Shown in pieces: positions 17,901 to 26,435 of a stretch of DNA of 64,000 bases. Position numbers and translations under genes: made by a program. The first letter of the stretch is position 1. Every line of letters begins with the position of its first letter. The notes under the pieces were generated by a model. The model ran no database searches. It was not told where the DNA came from and was given only the letters and a program-made list of their open reading frames with translations. Source of the DNA: Planctomycetota bacterium (GTDB lineage: Bacteria; Planctomycetota; Planctomycetia; Planctomycetales; Planctomycetaceae); the NCBI GenBank assembly GCA_003388505.1, contig QQVO01000039.1, forward strand, positions 20,132-84,131, in the 5' to 3' direction.

Positions 17901-18206
17901 GAAAACGCCCGCTTTGGCGTCCAGCCGAAGATCGGCTTCGCGCGTGTTGGAGTCCGGCCCGTGGCATTGGAAGCAGTTGTTGGAGAGAATCGGCCGGATG
18001 TCGCGGATGAAGTCGACCTTCTCGCCTTCGGCCACCACCGCTTCGTTCGACGCAGTCACACCGTCTTCACCGTGCGCTACGTCATCCGCCCGCGGGAACC
18101 CATTCAGCAGGCTGACCAGGCCGGCGATGACGCACAAGGCGCCTCGCCTGAAGTGCGTGGACACCGGCTGAAAAACGGTCGTCAAACTCCGAGTCTTTAC
18201 CGTCAT
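14985..18206 (-). CDS. PSD1 / DUF1553 giant protein with cytochrome c-like domain
   Basis: 1073 residues from ATG 18206; a hydrophobic stretch ([15 protein letters not shown]) follows and may be a signal anchor. Order: PSCyt1 domain with C78-F-Q-C81-H82 (residues ~64-160), PSCyt2/DUF1549 with a second CxxCH ([12 protein letters not shown]), a middle insertion of beta-sandwich type ([34 protein letters not shown]...), and a C-terminal DUF1553 ([37 protein letters not shown] ... [26 protein letters not shown]). These proteins are a planctomycete hallmark, thought to act in extracytoplasmic polysaccharide breakdown with DUF1501 partners. First gene of a three-gene operon. Confidence 0.95.
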   Translation of the reverse strand: [1073 protein letters not shown]

Positions 18207-18327
18207 GTCGAAAAGCGCTCTTCGAGGTTGTGTACGGAAAGCTGTTGCCGAATACTGCATTCTACCACGACCGGAAAATGAATGAACAGGCTTTGCCCGG
18301 TGCGAACAGCACTTGATGGAGGTCACC

Positions 18328-19224
18328 GTGAAACCCGCGCTCTTTTCCGTCAGTTACGCCGGCTACTGGGGCCAGCATCGATTAGGAGTCGTCGATTTTC
18401 TCGAGAAAGCGGCCGCACTCGGGTATCCGGCGGTCGAAATCGTCGGGAAGCGACCCCATCTCTCGCCGTTGGATTACCCCGGTGATGAATCACTGGCGCA
18501 GGTGCGCGAAGCTGCTGAGCGTCTCGGCGTCGAAGTAGCGACGATCGCCGGTTACAACGACTTCACCTCCGGCCGGCAGGCTGCCGAAGTCCCGTTTGTC
18601 GAGATGCAGATCCGCTACGTCGCCGATCTGTCGCGCATCGCAAACAGCCTCGGCGCATCAATCGTCCGCGTCTTCAGTGGATACTTCACGGACGAGGCGA
18701 ACTACCAGAGCGACTGGACGCGCTGCGTGACTGCGCTCCGCGAATCGGCCGCCGTCGCAGCAGACTACGGAGTCGTCCTCGGCCTGCAGAACCACCACGA
18801 CGTCGGCGTCTCGGTGAACGCCTACGAGGAACTCTTCGCCGACGTCGATCATCCGAACATGAAAGCGATGTTCGACCCCTGGTCCATCGCTCTCATCGGT
18901 GAGGACTTGTACGAGTCTGCCCGTCGCCTGGCGCCCCGCATGGTCCAGACCACACTCGCCGATTACGTCAGGCTGCTCCGCTTCCGCTATCGTCCGGAAC
19001 TGGTCAACTACGATCGCTGCGATCCGGCCGCCGTCCGGGCCGTCCCGCTCGGCGAAGGCTTCATCAACCTCGAGGCGTTCTTCGCCGGACTCAAGGAGGG
19101 AGGCTTCGACGGTTACGTCACGTACGAGATGTGCTCGCCCCTTCGCGGAGGCGGCAGCGAAGAGAATCTCGACCACGCGGCAACCAGGAGCCTCGAGAGA
19201 ATCCGCACGCTCGCCCAGCCGTAG
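18328..19224 (+). CDS. Sugar phosphate isomerase/epimerase-like TIM barrel (AP endonuclease 2 family)
   Basis: 298 residues. GTG at 18328 is preferred: GGAGG ends 5 bases before it, while the ATG at 18316 overlaps that site. The AP_endonuc_2/xylose-isomerase-like barrel is clear: AALGYPAVEIVGKRPH, RIANSLGASIVRVFSGY, ADYGVVLGLQNHHDVGV, NMKAMFDPWSIALIGEDL, GGFDGYVTYEM. Metal ligands of the family (E/D/H in VGLQNHHD, MFDPW, YVTYEM) are present. Likely acts on a keto sugar or inositol-type substrate in the cytoplasm. Divergent from the PSD1 operon. Confidence 0.9.
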   Translation: MKPALFSVSYAGYWGQHRLGVVDFLEKAAALGYPAVEIVGKRPHLSPLDYPGDESLAQVREAAERLGVEVATIAGYNDFTSGRQAAEVPFVEMQIRYVADLSRIANSLGASIVRVFSGYFTDEANYQSDWTRCVTALRESAAVAADYGVVLGLQNHHDVGVSVNAYEELFADVDHPNMKAMFDPWSIALIGEDLYESARRLAPRMVQTTLADYVRLLRFRYRPELVNYDRCDPAAVRAVPLGEGFINLEAFFAGLKEGGFDGYVTYEMCSPLRGGGSEENLDHAATRSLERIRTLAQP

Positions 19225-19239
19225 CCGTGCCGGCGCCGC

Positions 19240-19905
19240 TCAATCCGAATCGGGGATCGTTGTGTATCCCGGCGGCAGCGGGGCAAGCTCCATGTCGTTC
19301 GTGTGGTTCTTCTGCGGCGGCGAATCGCTCACAGCAACCGGCGGAGCGTGAAACGGAGCCGAGGCGCAAGCGGCGGTCGGCACACACGCGCAGTTGTCGC
19401 ACGCATCACTCGATCCGCAACCGCAGCCGCAGCCACCACCTGACCGGATGCGCTGCATTCGGAACGTGCCGTGGTCCTTGTCGGCGCGATAGGACGCCAC
19501 AAACGTCGATCCGTCGGCGTACCCGTTGTAGTGGTAGACGCCCCCCGCCAGCGGACCGAGATCCTGCACGCCGGAGAAGTAGGTGACATTCCCCTGCGTA
19601 CTGGCGTTGTGCACCGTCTCGTAGGCATAGGGAATGACCATCGCGAACGTCGCGTGATAATGCGCGCGGTACTTGCCCGGGCCGCACGGCGTGACGATCG
19701 CCCGCAGCTTGCCGTTGTGGCCGTTGTAGTCGCTCTCCCAGGAGCCTTCCCACAATCCGGCGAGGTTGTCGCAGGGGACCGGCTGCCGTTTCGCCGCGCA
19801 CCACTTCATCTCGAACGAGCAGCACCCCGTCGACGAGGCCGCGAACAGACCAAGGCAGAACAGCCAGTGAAGATGTACCATCGGGCGAGCAAGTGTCGTG
19901 GGCAT
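19240..19905 (-). CDS. Cys-rich lipoprotein, hypothetical
   Basis: 221 residues from ATG 19905. A signal sequence (HLHWLFCLGLFAASSTGC) ends in a lipobox-like STGC. The middle part (NLAGLWEGSWESDYNGHNGKLRAIVTP...YRAHYHATFAMVIPYAYETVHNAS...VYHYNGYADGSTFVASYRADKDHGTFRMQR) looks like a lipocalin-like beta barrel. It is followed by a glycine/cysteine tract (GGGCGCGCGSSDACDNCAC) and a Pro-rich tail. The Cys tract might bind metal or form disulfides. The stop is 15 bases from the end of the convergent TIM-barrel gene. No family name known to me. Confidence 0.78.
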   Translation of the reverse strand: MPTTLARPMVHLHWLFCLGLFAASSTGCCSFEMKWCAAKRQPVPCDNLAGLWEGSWESDYNGHNGKLRAIVTPCGPGKYRAHYHATFAMVIPYAYETVHNASTQGNVTYFSGVQDLGPLAGGVYHYNGYADGSTFVASYRADKDHGTFRMQRIRSGGGCGCGCGSSDACDNCACVPTAACASAPFHAPPVAVSDSPPQKNHTNDMELAPLPPGYTTIPDSD

Positions 19906-20129
19906 GGCCTCCAAGCCTCATTGAGAGAGTCGGGTCCGTCTTCAACAATCAATCGGCTGAAACCGGTCGCATCGATTCGGAGCATACGGCCGGCCCGTAT
20001 AATCCGGATCACCCGAACAACCGGCCCCGCCGGCTGACGTGAGAGCCGGCGCACATTCTCCGCGACACGATCAATCTGGGGCGTGTGAGTCGTGTTGAGC
20101 CCTCTCCACGATGGGCCTAGAATTGCGGA

Positions 20130-20972
20130 ATGTCCGACTCCCCCAATTCACGGCTGCAAATCGACCGCACACCCGAACTGACCGACGCCACCCTCGTCCT
20201 GGCATTCTCCGGCTGGATGGACGGCGGCGACGTCTCCACCGGCACCGTGCGTCGCATCATCGATCTGGTCGACGCCGAACAGTTTGCGGAAATCGAGACC
20301 GAACCGTTCTACCTCTACAACTTCCCCGGCTCGATGGAAGTCGCCTCGCTGTTCCGGCCGCACATCCGGATTGAAGGCGGGCTGGTGCGATCGGTCGACA
20401 TGCCGTCGAACGTTTTTTACTGCCACGAACCATCCAACCTTGTGCTCTTCATGGGCACCGAGCCGCACCTCGGCTGGTCCAGCTTCTGCGACTGCATTTT
20501 CGAACTCACTCGCCGTGTAAATGTCTCCCGCATCGTCTTCGTCGGTTCCTTCGGCGGCGCGGTCCCTCATACGCGGGAGCCGCGCGTTTACGTCACCTGC
20601 TCGACTCCCGAACTGCTCGACGAGATGCAGCAGTACGCCGTCGGACGCACCGGTTACGAGGGCCCCGGCTCGTTTACGACCTACCTGATGACCCAGGCGC
20701 CCGACGTCGGACTGGAGATGGTCTCCTTCGTGGTGGAAATCCCCGGCTACCTGCAGGGGACCAATCCGATGAGCATCGAGGCAGTCAGCCGCCGGTTGTC
20801 GAAGATGCTCGGCATGTCGATGGACCTCGACGAACTCCGCTCCGCCGGCACGAAATGGGAACTCGACGTTTCCACCGCCGTCGAGAAGAACGAGGAACTC
20901 GCCGAGACCGTCCGCAAACTCGAACGCCAGTACGACGACGAACTGCTGGAGCGCGAAGAGGCGGCGGAGTAG
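20130..20972 (+). CDS. PAC2 family protein
   Basis: 280 residues with PAC2 features: TLVLAFSGWMDGGDVSTGTVRRIID, LFMGTEPHLGWSSFCDCIFEL, RIVFVGSFGGAVPHTREPRVYVTCS, GPGSFTTYLMTQAPDVGLEMVSFVVEIPGYLQGTNPMSIEAVSRRLSKML. The C-terminus is a charged coiled coil (EKNEELAETVRKLERQYDDELLEREEAAE). PAC2 proteins include the eukaryotic proteasome assembly chaperone; the bacterial role is unknown, with links to ATP-grasp ligases in some lineages. 41 bases before the C45 peptidase gene, same strand. Confidence 0.88.
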   Translation: MSDSPNSRLQIDRTPELTDATLVLAFSGWMDGGDVSTGTVRRIIDLVDAEQFAEIETEPFYLYNFPGSMEVASLFRPHIRIEGGLVRSVDMPSNVFYCHEPSNLVLFMGTEPHLGWSSFCDCIFELTRRVNVSRIVFVGSFGGAVPHTREPRVYVTCSTPELLDEMQQYAVGRTGYEGPGSFTTYLMTQAPDVGLEMVSFVVEIPGYLQGTNPMSIEAVSRRLSKMLGMSMDLDELRSAGTKWELDVSTAVEKNEELAETVRKLERQYDDELLEREEAAE

Positions 20973-21013
20973 GCTCGCGGGAAACCTTTGTCGGCTTGCC
21001 CGAGAGGAATGAC

Positions 21014-22063
21014 ATGCCGTCCACGCGCTACCCCGAATTCACCGTCAGCGGCCCCCCCCGGGAACTGGGACGCCAACTCGGCGAAGCCGCCCGCGAGCAG
21101 ATCGTCGGCTTCTGCGAGGCCGCAATGGCCAACGTCAATCGCACCGTCAAAATCTCGCGCGAGGCGGCGATGCGGGCGGCCGCCAATGCGATTCCCCATG
21201 TTGAACAGTACGCCCCGCACATTCTCGAAGAGCTGCGCGGCACCGCCGACGCGGCCGGCGTCACTCTCGAAGACCTGATGCTTCTGCAGGTGCGAAACCA
21301 GCTTCAACCCGAGGAGTCCGCCTGTACGTCGTTCTCCATCGCCGGAGCCGGCCGGACAGGCGACATCGTGGCACAGAACTGGGACAACGACCCTAACCTG
21401 GATGAGTTCACAATCGTCCTCACCCGCCGGCCGGAGGGCAAACCGGCGCTCACGACCGTCACGCAGGCCGGCCTGGTCGCCTACATCGGATTCAACGACG
21501 CCGGCATCGGCCTCTGCCTCAACAGCCTGCCCGCGCCCAAGGCGACGGCCGGCGTGCCGCACTACTTCACAGTCCGCGAAATCTATGAAAGCGATTCACT
21601 AGACGGCGCCGTCCAGGCCGTACGCCGCGCAACGCGGGTCATCCCCGCCAACATCATGCTCAGCACACCGCAGGGACCGGCCGACCTGGAGGTCACAATC
21701 AACGACGTGCACGTCCTCACGCCCAACGGCAGCGATAACGTCACACATACCAACCACTGCCGTCACCCCGAACTCATCGCCATCAACGACCAGTTCCCCG
21801 AACTGATCCAGTCTCACGATCGGCAGGCAAGAATCGATGAACTCCTGTCCGCTGCTGATTCCGTCGAGGGCGCACAGGCTGCGCTCAAGGATCACCAGGG
21901 ACATCCCCGGTCAATCTGCCGGCATCCGAACGACGACGCCGAGACCGGAGCCTGGGTGACTGTCTTCTCCGTCGTGATTGAACCTCGCCAACAGCGCATG
22001 CACCTCACCCGCGGCACCCCCTGCGATCACCCCTACGAGACCTACGAAATGGGAACCGAATGA
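21014..22063 (+). CDS. C45-family peptidase/acyltransferase (AAT-like)
   Basis: 349 residues from ATG 21014 (GAGAGG just upstream). The family's autoproteolytic cysteine appears as E-S-A-C104-T-S-F; the ~100 residues before it would be removed on self-cleavage. After it come IAGAGRTGDIVAQNWDNDPNL, GLVAYIGFNDAGIGLCLNSL, VTHTNHCRHPELI and DDAETGAWVTVFSVVIEPRQQRMHLTRGTPCDHPYETYEM, all typical of isopenicillin-N acyltransferase-like Ntn hydrolases. Likely an amidase or acyltransferase. It overlaps the following oxidoreductase by 4 bases (ATGA), so the pair is coupled. Confidence 0.9.
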   Translation: MPSTRYPEFTVSGPPRELGRQLGEAAREQIVGFCEAAMANVNRTVKISREAAMRAAANAIPHVEQYAPHILEELRGTADAAGVTLEDLMLLQVRNQLQPEESACTSFSIAGAGRTGDIVAQNWDNDPNLDEFTIVLTRRPEGKPALTTVTQAGLVAYIGFNDAGIGLCLNSLPAPKATAGVPHYFTVREIYESDSLDGAVQAVRRATRVIPANIMLSTPQGPADLEVTINDVHVLTPNGSDNVTHTNHCRHPELIAINDQFPELIQSHDRQARIDELLSAADSVEGAQAALKDHQGHPRSICRHPNDDAETGAWVTVFSVVIEPRQQRMHLTRGTPCDHPYETYEMGTE

Positions 22064-23103
22064 ACGAACCGGCATATCGCGGCGCGATCATCGGACTCGG
22101 CTTCATCGGCGGCGCCGACCAGGTCTCCGGCGACGCGCTCGGACAGCAGGTGAGCGATCTCGACGGCACGCATCTGGCCGCGATGCAGAACCATCCGCGC
22201 GTCAATCTGGTGGCCGGCAGCAGTCGCGACCCTGGCCGCCGTGAGCGCTTCAGTCAGCGAACATCCGCGAAGACCTACGCCGACTGGCGGGAGATGCTTG
22301 CCGGCGAGCAACTCGACATCGTCAGCGTCGCCACCTACGCACCGCAGCATGCCAGGATGACGATCGCCTGCGCGGAAGCCGGCGTCCGCGCAGTACTGTG
22401 TGAGAAGCCGATCGCCACCTCGCTCCCCGAGGCTGAGCGCATGCTCGCCTCCTGCGCCGCTTCGGGTACGCTGCTCGCGGTCAACCACAATCGCCGCTTT
22501 CACCCCGATTACCGCCGCCTGCGTGATTTCATCGCCACTGGCGAACTCGGTGAACTGACATCGGCCTCGGTCCAGTGGGCCTCCGGCCGGCTCGGCAACG
22601 TCGGCACGCATGTCTTCAACGCCCTCTGCATGCTGACCGGCCGGCAGGTCGAAGCGGTCTCCGCAACACTCGATCTCTCCGGCAAACCGGACTGCCGCGG
22701 CCCCGAGTTTCAGGATCCGGGAGGCTACGGCGTTCTCCGTCTCCACGGCGGCCTCCCCGCCACGTTCGACGCCCTCGACTACGCCACCGTTCCCGCATCG
22801 ATCACGATCAACGGGAAAGACGCCACCGCAACAATCGGTGCGGGCGGTGTCACCATCGACCATCGCACCGGCTCTCGCGATCACTGGCCCCCCGCCGAGC
22901 GCACTGAGTCCTCCATGGACGTCGCCCTCAGGGAAATCGTCGACTCCCTCGACGGCAAGGTCGCCTTCTCTGATCCGCCCGAAAACTCTCTTCACACCCT
23001 CGAAACCATCATCGCCTGCCACGCCTCCCACCGCCGCAACGCCGCTTGGGTTGAACTGCCGCTGCAAAGCGACGACCGCGAACTCATCGTCCACAGCGGC
23101 TGA
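22060..23103 (+). CDS. Gfo/Idh/MocA family oxidoreductase
   Basis: 347 residues. N-terminal Rossmann domain (RGAIIGLGFIGGADQVSG..., MQNHPRVNLVAGSSRDPGRRERFSQR, DIVSVATYAPQHARMTIACAEAGVRAVLCEKPIATSLPEAERML: the EKP motif is intact), then the alpha/beta substrate domain beginning VNHNRRFHPDYRRLRDFIATGELGEL. NAD(P)-dependent dehydrogenase or glycosidase-like enzyme on a sugar or cyclitol. The glycine-rich loop reads GLGFIGG, close to consensus. Coupled to the C45 gene; with the TIM barrel at 18328 it suggests sugar or inositol catabolism. Confidence 0.93.
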   Translation: MNEPAYRGAIIGLGFIGGADQVSGDALGQQVSDLDGTHLAAMQNHPRVNLVAGSSRDPGRRERFSQRTSAKTYADWREMLAGEQLDIVSVATYAPQHARMTIACAEAGVRAVLCEKPIATSLPEAERMLASCAASGTLLAVNHNRRFHPDYRRLRDFIATGELGELTSASVQWASGRLGNVGTHVFNALCMLTGRQVEAVSATLDLSGKPDCRGPEFQDPGGYGVLRLHGGLPATFDALDYATVPASITINGKDATATIGAGGVTIDHRTGSRDHWPPAERTESSMDVALREIVDSLDGKVAFSDPPENSLHTLETIIACHASHRRNAAWVELPLQSDDRELIVHSG

Positions 23104-23197
23104 CCCCCACCGCGCGAGGCCGAGACTCCCGAGGCGGCGGCACTTGTTTCGCGTCTTGTCTCAGCAAGAACTTCAGTCAGGTGCGAAGTTTTCGCAA

Positions 23198-23298
23198 GAA
23201 CCACAAAGGCACGAAGAACACCAAGGCTGCTCGCACCGCGTGAAATCGGCGAACCGGCCCCTCGGCTTGGCTTCGTGCTCTTTATGTCGTCGTGGTTC
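23198..23298. repeat. Long palindromic element (GAACCAC...GTGGTTC)
   Basis: The left arm GAACCACAAAGGCACGAAG and the right arm CTTCGTGCTC...CGTCGTGGTTC are imperfect inverted copies around ~45 bases. The same plan occurs at 34969-35093. It stands between the oxidoreductase and helicase 3' ends. Confidence 0.7.
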
Positions 23299-23300
23299 TC

Positions 23301-23373
23301 CGTAGGGCACGCTGCCGGCGTGCGTCAGCGGTCTTTGCGATCGGCGGGACGCACGCAGCCTTGCGTGCGGTAC
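23301..23373. repeat. GTAGSGCACGC repeat, copy 1
   Basis: Begins CGTAGGGCACGCTGCCGGCG, contains TGCGTCAGCGGTCTTTGCGATC and ends GCAGCCTTGCGTGCGGTAC; ends are inverted copies. A second copy in opposite orientation is at 30251-30324. Together with 23198-23298 it fills the 336-base gap between two convergent genes. Confidence 0.75.
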
Positions 23374-23439
23374 GTTGTCGAGGTGCTGGCGCCGCGCGCA
23401 GTTCATCGGGCCGAGCACTCAGCGCAGGGTTGCGATCGT

Positions 23440-26205
23440 TCAGGATGCCTCCTGCGGGACGAGGAGTCGGGCCAGGGTTGTTGCGAACTGTGAGAGTGAT
23501 TCGTCGTCCGGGAGCGTGAAGCGGAGTTGGGGCCGGCCGGCTTCGTCCCGCTCGACGCTCTCCTGCAGGCCGTCGCGCAGGCGATTCACCAGGACCGGGT
23601 CGGGCGCCGGTCGGTTCTGTTCGCCAATCAGTTCACCCACGAGTTGCAGCGCGGCGCCGACAAGTTGACCTCCGGCGGCGCCGACGCGTTCACGCCGTTC
23701 TGCGAGATCGCGCGTCTCTTCTTCAACGCGGGATTGCATCGAACAGTCGACGGGAGCCTCGGGCTTGTTGCCCAGCAGGCGTTCGACCCGGCGGCGGAGC
23801 TCTTCGATGCCGCTTTGCATCTGCACTTCGTCGACGTCGCTCTCGGCGTCGAGCGCCGCTTCGGCCAGTTCCGCCTTGGAAGCGAGCGTATCGAGCAGCC
23901 GCTCTTCGAGGGTCTCTTCGGTCACCAGCAGGTAAACCTGGACCGGGTTTTTCTGCCCCATGCGGTGCGCGCGGCCGATCCGCTGTTCCAGGACGGCCGG
24001 ATTCCACGGCAGGTCGACGTTGATGACCGTGTTGGCCGATTGCAGGTTGAGACCGGTGCTGCCGGCGTTCGTGAGCAGGATCACGCGGCAATCCGGGTCG
24101 GTCTGGAAACGTTGCACCAGCGCCGGGCGCTGCTTCTGCGGAACGCTCCCGTCGAGGCGGACGAAGGGCATCTCCAGGCGCTCCAGGATCGGTTCGATCT
24201 GATCGTGCATCCGCTTCCACTCGCTGAAGAGCACGATCTTGCGGTCCGATTGCTGGGCCAGTTCCTCCAGGAGTTCCGTCAGCCGAACCAGCTTGCTGCT
24301 GTAGTTCGGCCCCTCCTTGTCAACGAGCCCGGTTCCGTTGGCGCAAAGGCGGCACATCAGGAGCGCCTTCTGGAGGCGCAGCAGGTCCATCTCGGTGAGA
24401 TAGGCCTTGCCGGTGATCTGGGCGACGGTCCGCATGTGGCCGTCGTGCAGTTCCAGTTGTTCTTCCGTCGGACGGATGCGGATGACGGTGTTCGTTCGCT
24501 CGGGAAGCTGCTTGAGGATCTCCGACCGCGTGCGCCGCAGAAGAATCGGCTTCAACTGTTCGCGCAATTCGTCCAGTTTGCGGATTCCAATCACGCGGCC
24601 GTTGTCGTCCACCCGGCGGTGTTTGTGAAAGAACCGGAAGGCGGGGCCGAGCCGCCGATCGTCGACGAATTTCACCACCGTGTACAATTCGTCCAGGCGG
24701 TTCTCGAGCGGGGTGCCGCTCAGCACCAGAGCGAACCGGCTGCGCAGCGAGCGGATCACCTGCGATGTCTTCGACTCCCAGTTCTTGATGCGCTGCCCTT
24801 CGTCGAGAATGATCAGATCCCACGACGCGTGCTCGACCGGTTCCAGGTCGCGCAGGATCTGTTCGTAATTGCAGATCGTGAAGAAGGCGTCTCCCTCGTA
24901 AATCTGCCGGCGTTCCTCCTGCCGCCCGATGACGATTTCGACGGAGCGATCGGTGAACCGCTGGATCTCGTCGCGCCACTGCCCCTTGACGGACGCCGGA
25001 CAGACGACGAGCACGCGTTGAATTCCCACCAGCCGCGCCAGCAGTTCCCCGACGGCGATCCCCTGGATCGTTTTGCCGAGTCCCATGTCATCGGCGAGGA
25101 TGGCGCGTCCGGCGCCGGCGGCGAAGGCCACACCGTCCAATTGGTACGGGAGCAGCGGCTGCTTGAGCAGCGTCGTGCGGAGCGGATGCTCTTCCGGGTT
25201 TTCGCGAATCTCCGCGGTCGCGCCCTGCAGGTTCCGCCGCAGCAGTTCCTGTTCAATCCACTCCTCTGCATCGGGGTAGACGAGCACATCGTGCCCGGCG
25301 CGCTGCAGTTTGCTCAGACACTCCATCGCGGTGGAGGCGTCGCCAAGCGGCTCGCTCTCCCACCGCCCGATGATGCTCCGGATGTCGTCGGGAGGATCGT
25401 CCGGCAGCGTGAACCGCAGGGCGGCCTCGCCGCGGTAGTCGATCCAGAGCGACGTCTGCTGAATACGGGGACGGCTTTGCAGATCGCGTTTGCGGAATCG
25501 CGTCTGCACCTTGTCCAGCGCGTAGATGATGTGCTTGCAGGTGCCGAGATGATTCGTCCGGAAGTCAGGACAGGAACAGTAGACTTCTCCCGGCCTCTCA
25601 CCGAGCAGCGACACGCGATACGTCTTGCCGGACTGATGGCTGGTCAGATTGTATTCGGTCCAGGGTGTGTCCGGATTGCTGGACCGCAGCGTCATGCGTT
25701 CCTGCTGCGCGCGTTGACGACGTTCATCGAGCGCCCGTTCGAGCAGTTCCTGCTCGGTCAGCAATTCGAAGGGAACGGTCTCGTCCGGCGGGGCGGAGAG
25801 CCCGAGCGGCAGCTTTTGTTCGAGCAGGAGGCTCAGTGCGGCGCCGGCGTGCTCGCAGGGGGTTTCACACTGGTCGCAACGGAGATGCAGTTCCTGCTTG
25901 CGCGCGGTGACCTGCGTGAGAACAACGTTGGCCTTGCGGGTGGGCAGTGATTCGTCCGGCACGCTCACGCGAAAGAGATCCCCCGCGAGGTAGGCGTGGT
26001 CTTCCGTATTGAGATCCCAGCGCCGGCCCCCTTTGCCGAGGAGCTGTTCGCCTTCGTCGCCGAGCAGCCGACAAGCCTGGATATAGGTCAAACGGGCGAG
26101 GCGCTCGCGGAATGAAATGCGTTTCCTGCTCTTCGCGCGGCCTGCCTGGGGTTTCTTCCCGGCGGATTTCTGCGCACGACCTGAAGCTGCACCGGTGCGC
26201 GGCAT
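23440..26205 (-). CDS. SNF2-family helicase with two SWIM-type zinc motifs
   Basis: 921 residues from ATG 26205. N-terminal basic tail, then two Zn-binding clusters: C110-x2-C113-x3-C117-x-H119 and C210-x-C212-x10-C223-x-H225, the second a standard SWIM motif. The Snf2 ATPase follows: Walker A ADDMGLGKT (~371-379), ILDEGQRIKN (motif II is DEGQ, not DEAH), LSGTPLENRLDELYTVVKFV, and the helicase C part VILLTNAGSTGLNLQSANTVINVDLPWNPAVLEQRIGRAHRMGQKNPVQVYLLVTEETLEERLL. Expected to translocate on double-stranded DNA. Ends in a helical tail. Divergent from catalase; the spacer holds both promoters. Confidence 0.93.
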   Translation of the reverse strand: MPRTGAASGRAQKSAGKKPQAGRAKSRKRISFRERLARLTYIQACRLLGDEGEQLLGKGGRRWDLNTEDHAYLAGDLFRVSVPDESLPTRKANVVLTQVTARKQELHLRCDQCETPCEHAGAALSLLLEQKLPLGLSAPPDETVPFELLTEQELLERALDERRQRAQQERMTLRSSNPDTPWTEYNLTSHQSGKTYRVSLLGERPGEVYCSCPDFRTNHLGTCKHIIYALDKVQTRFRKRDLQSRPRIQQTSLWIDYRGEAALRFTLPDDPPDDIRSIIGRWESEPLGDASTAMECLSKLQRAGHDVLVYPDAEEWIEQELLRRNLQGATAEIRENPEEHPLRTTLLKQPLLPYQLDGVAFAAGAGRAILADDMGLGKTIQGIAVGELLARLVGIQRVLVVCPASVKGQWRDEIQRFTDRSVEIVIGRQEERRQIYEGDAFFTICNYEQILRDLEPVEHASWDLIILDEGQRIKNWESKTSQVIRSLRSRFALVLSGTPLENRLDELYTVVKFVDDRRLGPAFRFFHKHRRVDDNGRVIGIRKLDELREQLKPILLRRTRSEILKQLPERTNTVIRIRPTEEQLELHDGHMRTVAQITGKAYLTEMDLLRLQKALLMCRLCANGTGLVDKEGPNYSSKLVRLTELLEELAQQSDRKIVLFSEWKRMHDQIEPILERLEMPFVRLDGSVPQKQRPALVQRFQTDPDCRVILLTNAGSTGLNLQSANTVINVDLPWNPAVLEQRIGRAHRMGQKNPVQVYLLVTEETLEERLLDTLASKAELAEAALDAESDVDEVQMQSGIEELRRRVERLLGNKPEAPVDCSMQSRVEEETRDLAERRERVGAAGGQLVGAALQLVGELIGEQNRPAPDPVLVNRLRDGLQESVERDEAGRPQLRFTLPDDESLSQFATTLARLLVPQEAS

Positions 26206-26435
26206 GGACGTCCCCTCCGTGATTGGACCATGGGATAAGCGTTTCGGGTATCCTATTCCGGCCGACCGATCAGTGCCATAGTGGGACCGCCTGGCAAATC
26301 GCCGATTCGATGGCAACTGAGAGCTTGACGCCTACAATCGAAGAGGCGCTCGACATCGATGGCGGACGAGCGAACCAGAGACAACCAAGCAAGGCGGGTG
26401 GCAGTTCGAAAAGGAACTTCAGGGAGATTCCGACC

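Noticed and set aside
23527..25950. An 807-codon open frame opposite the SNF2 helicase
   Set aside because: Antisense shadow of a gene with full helicase motifs; no ribosome site or family resemblance.
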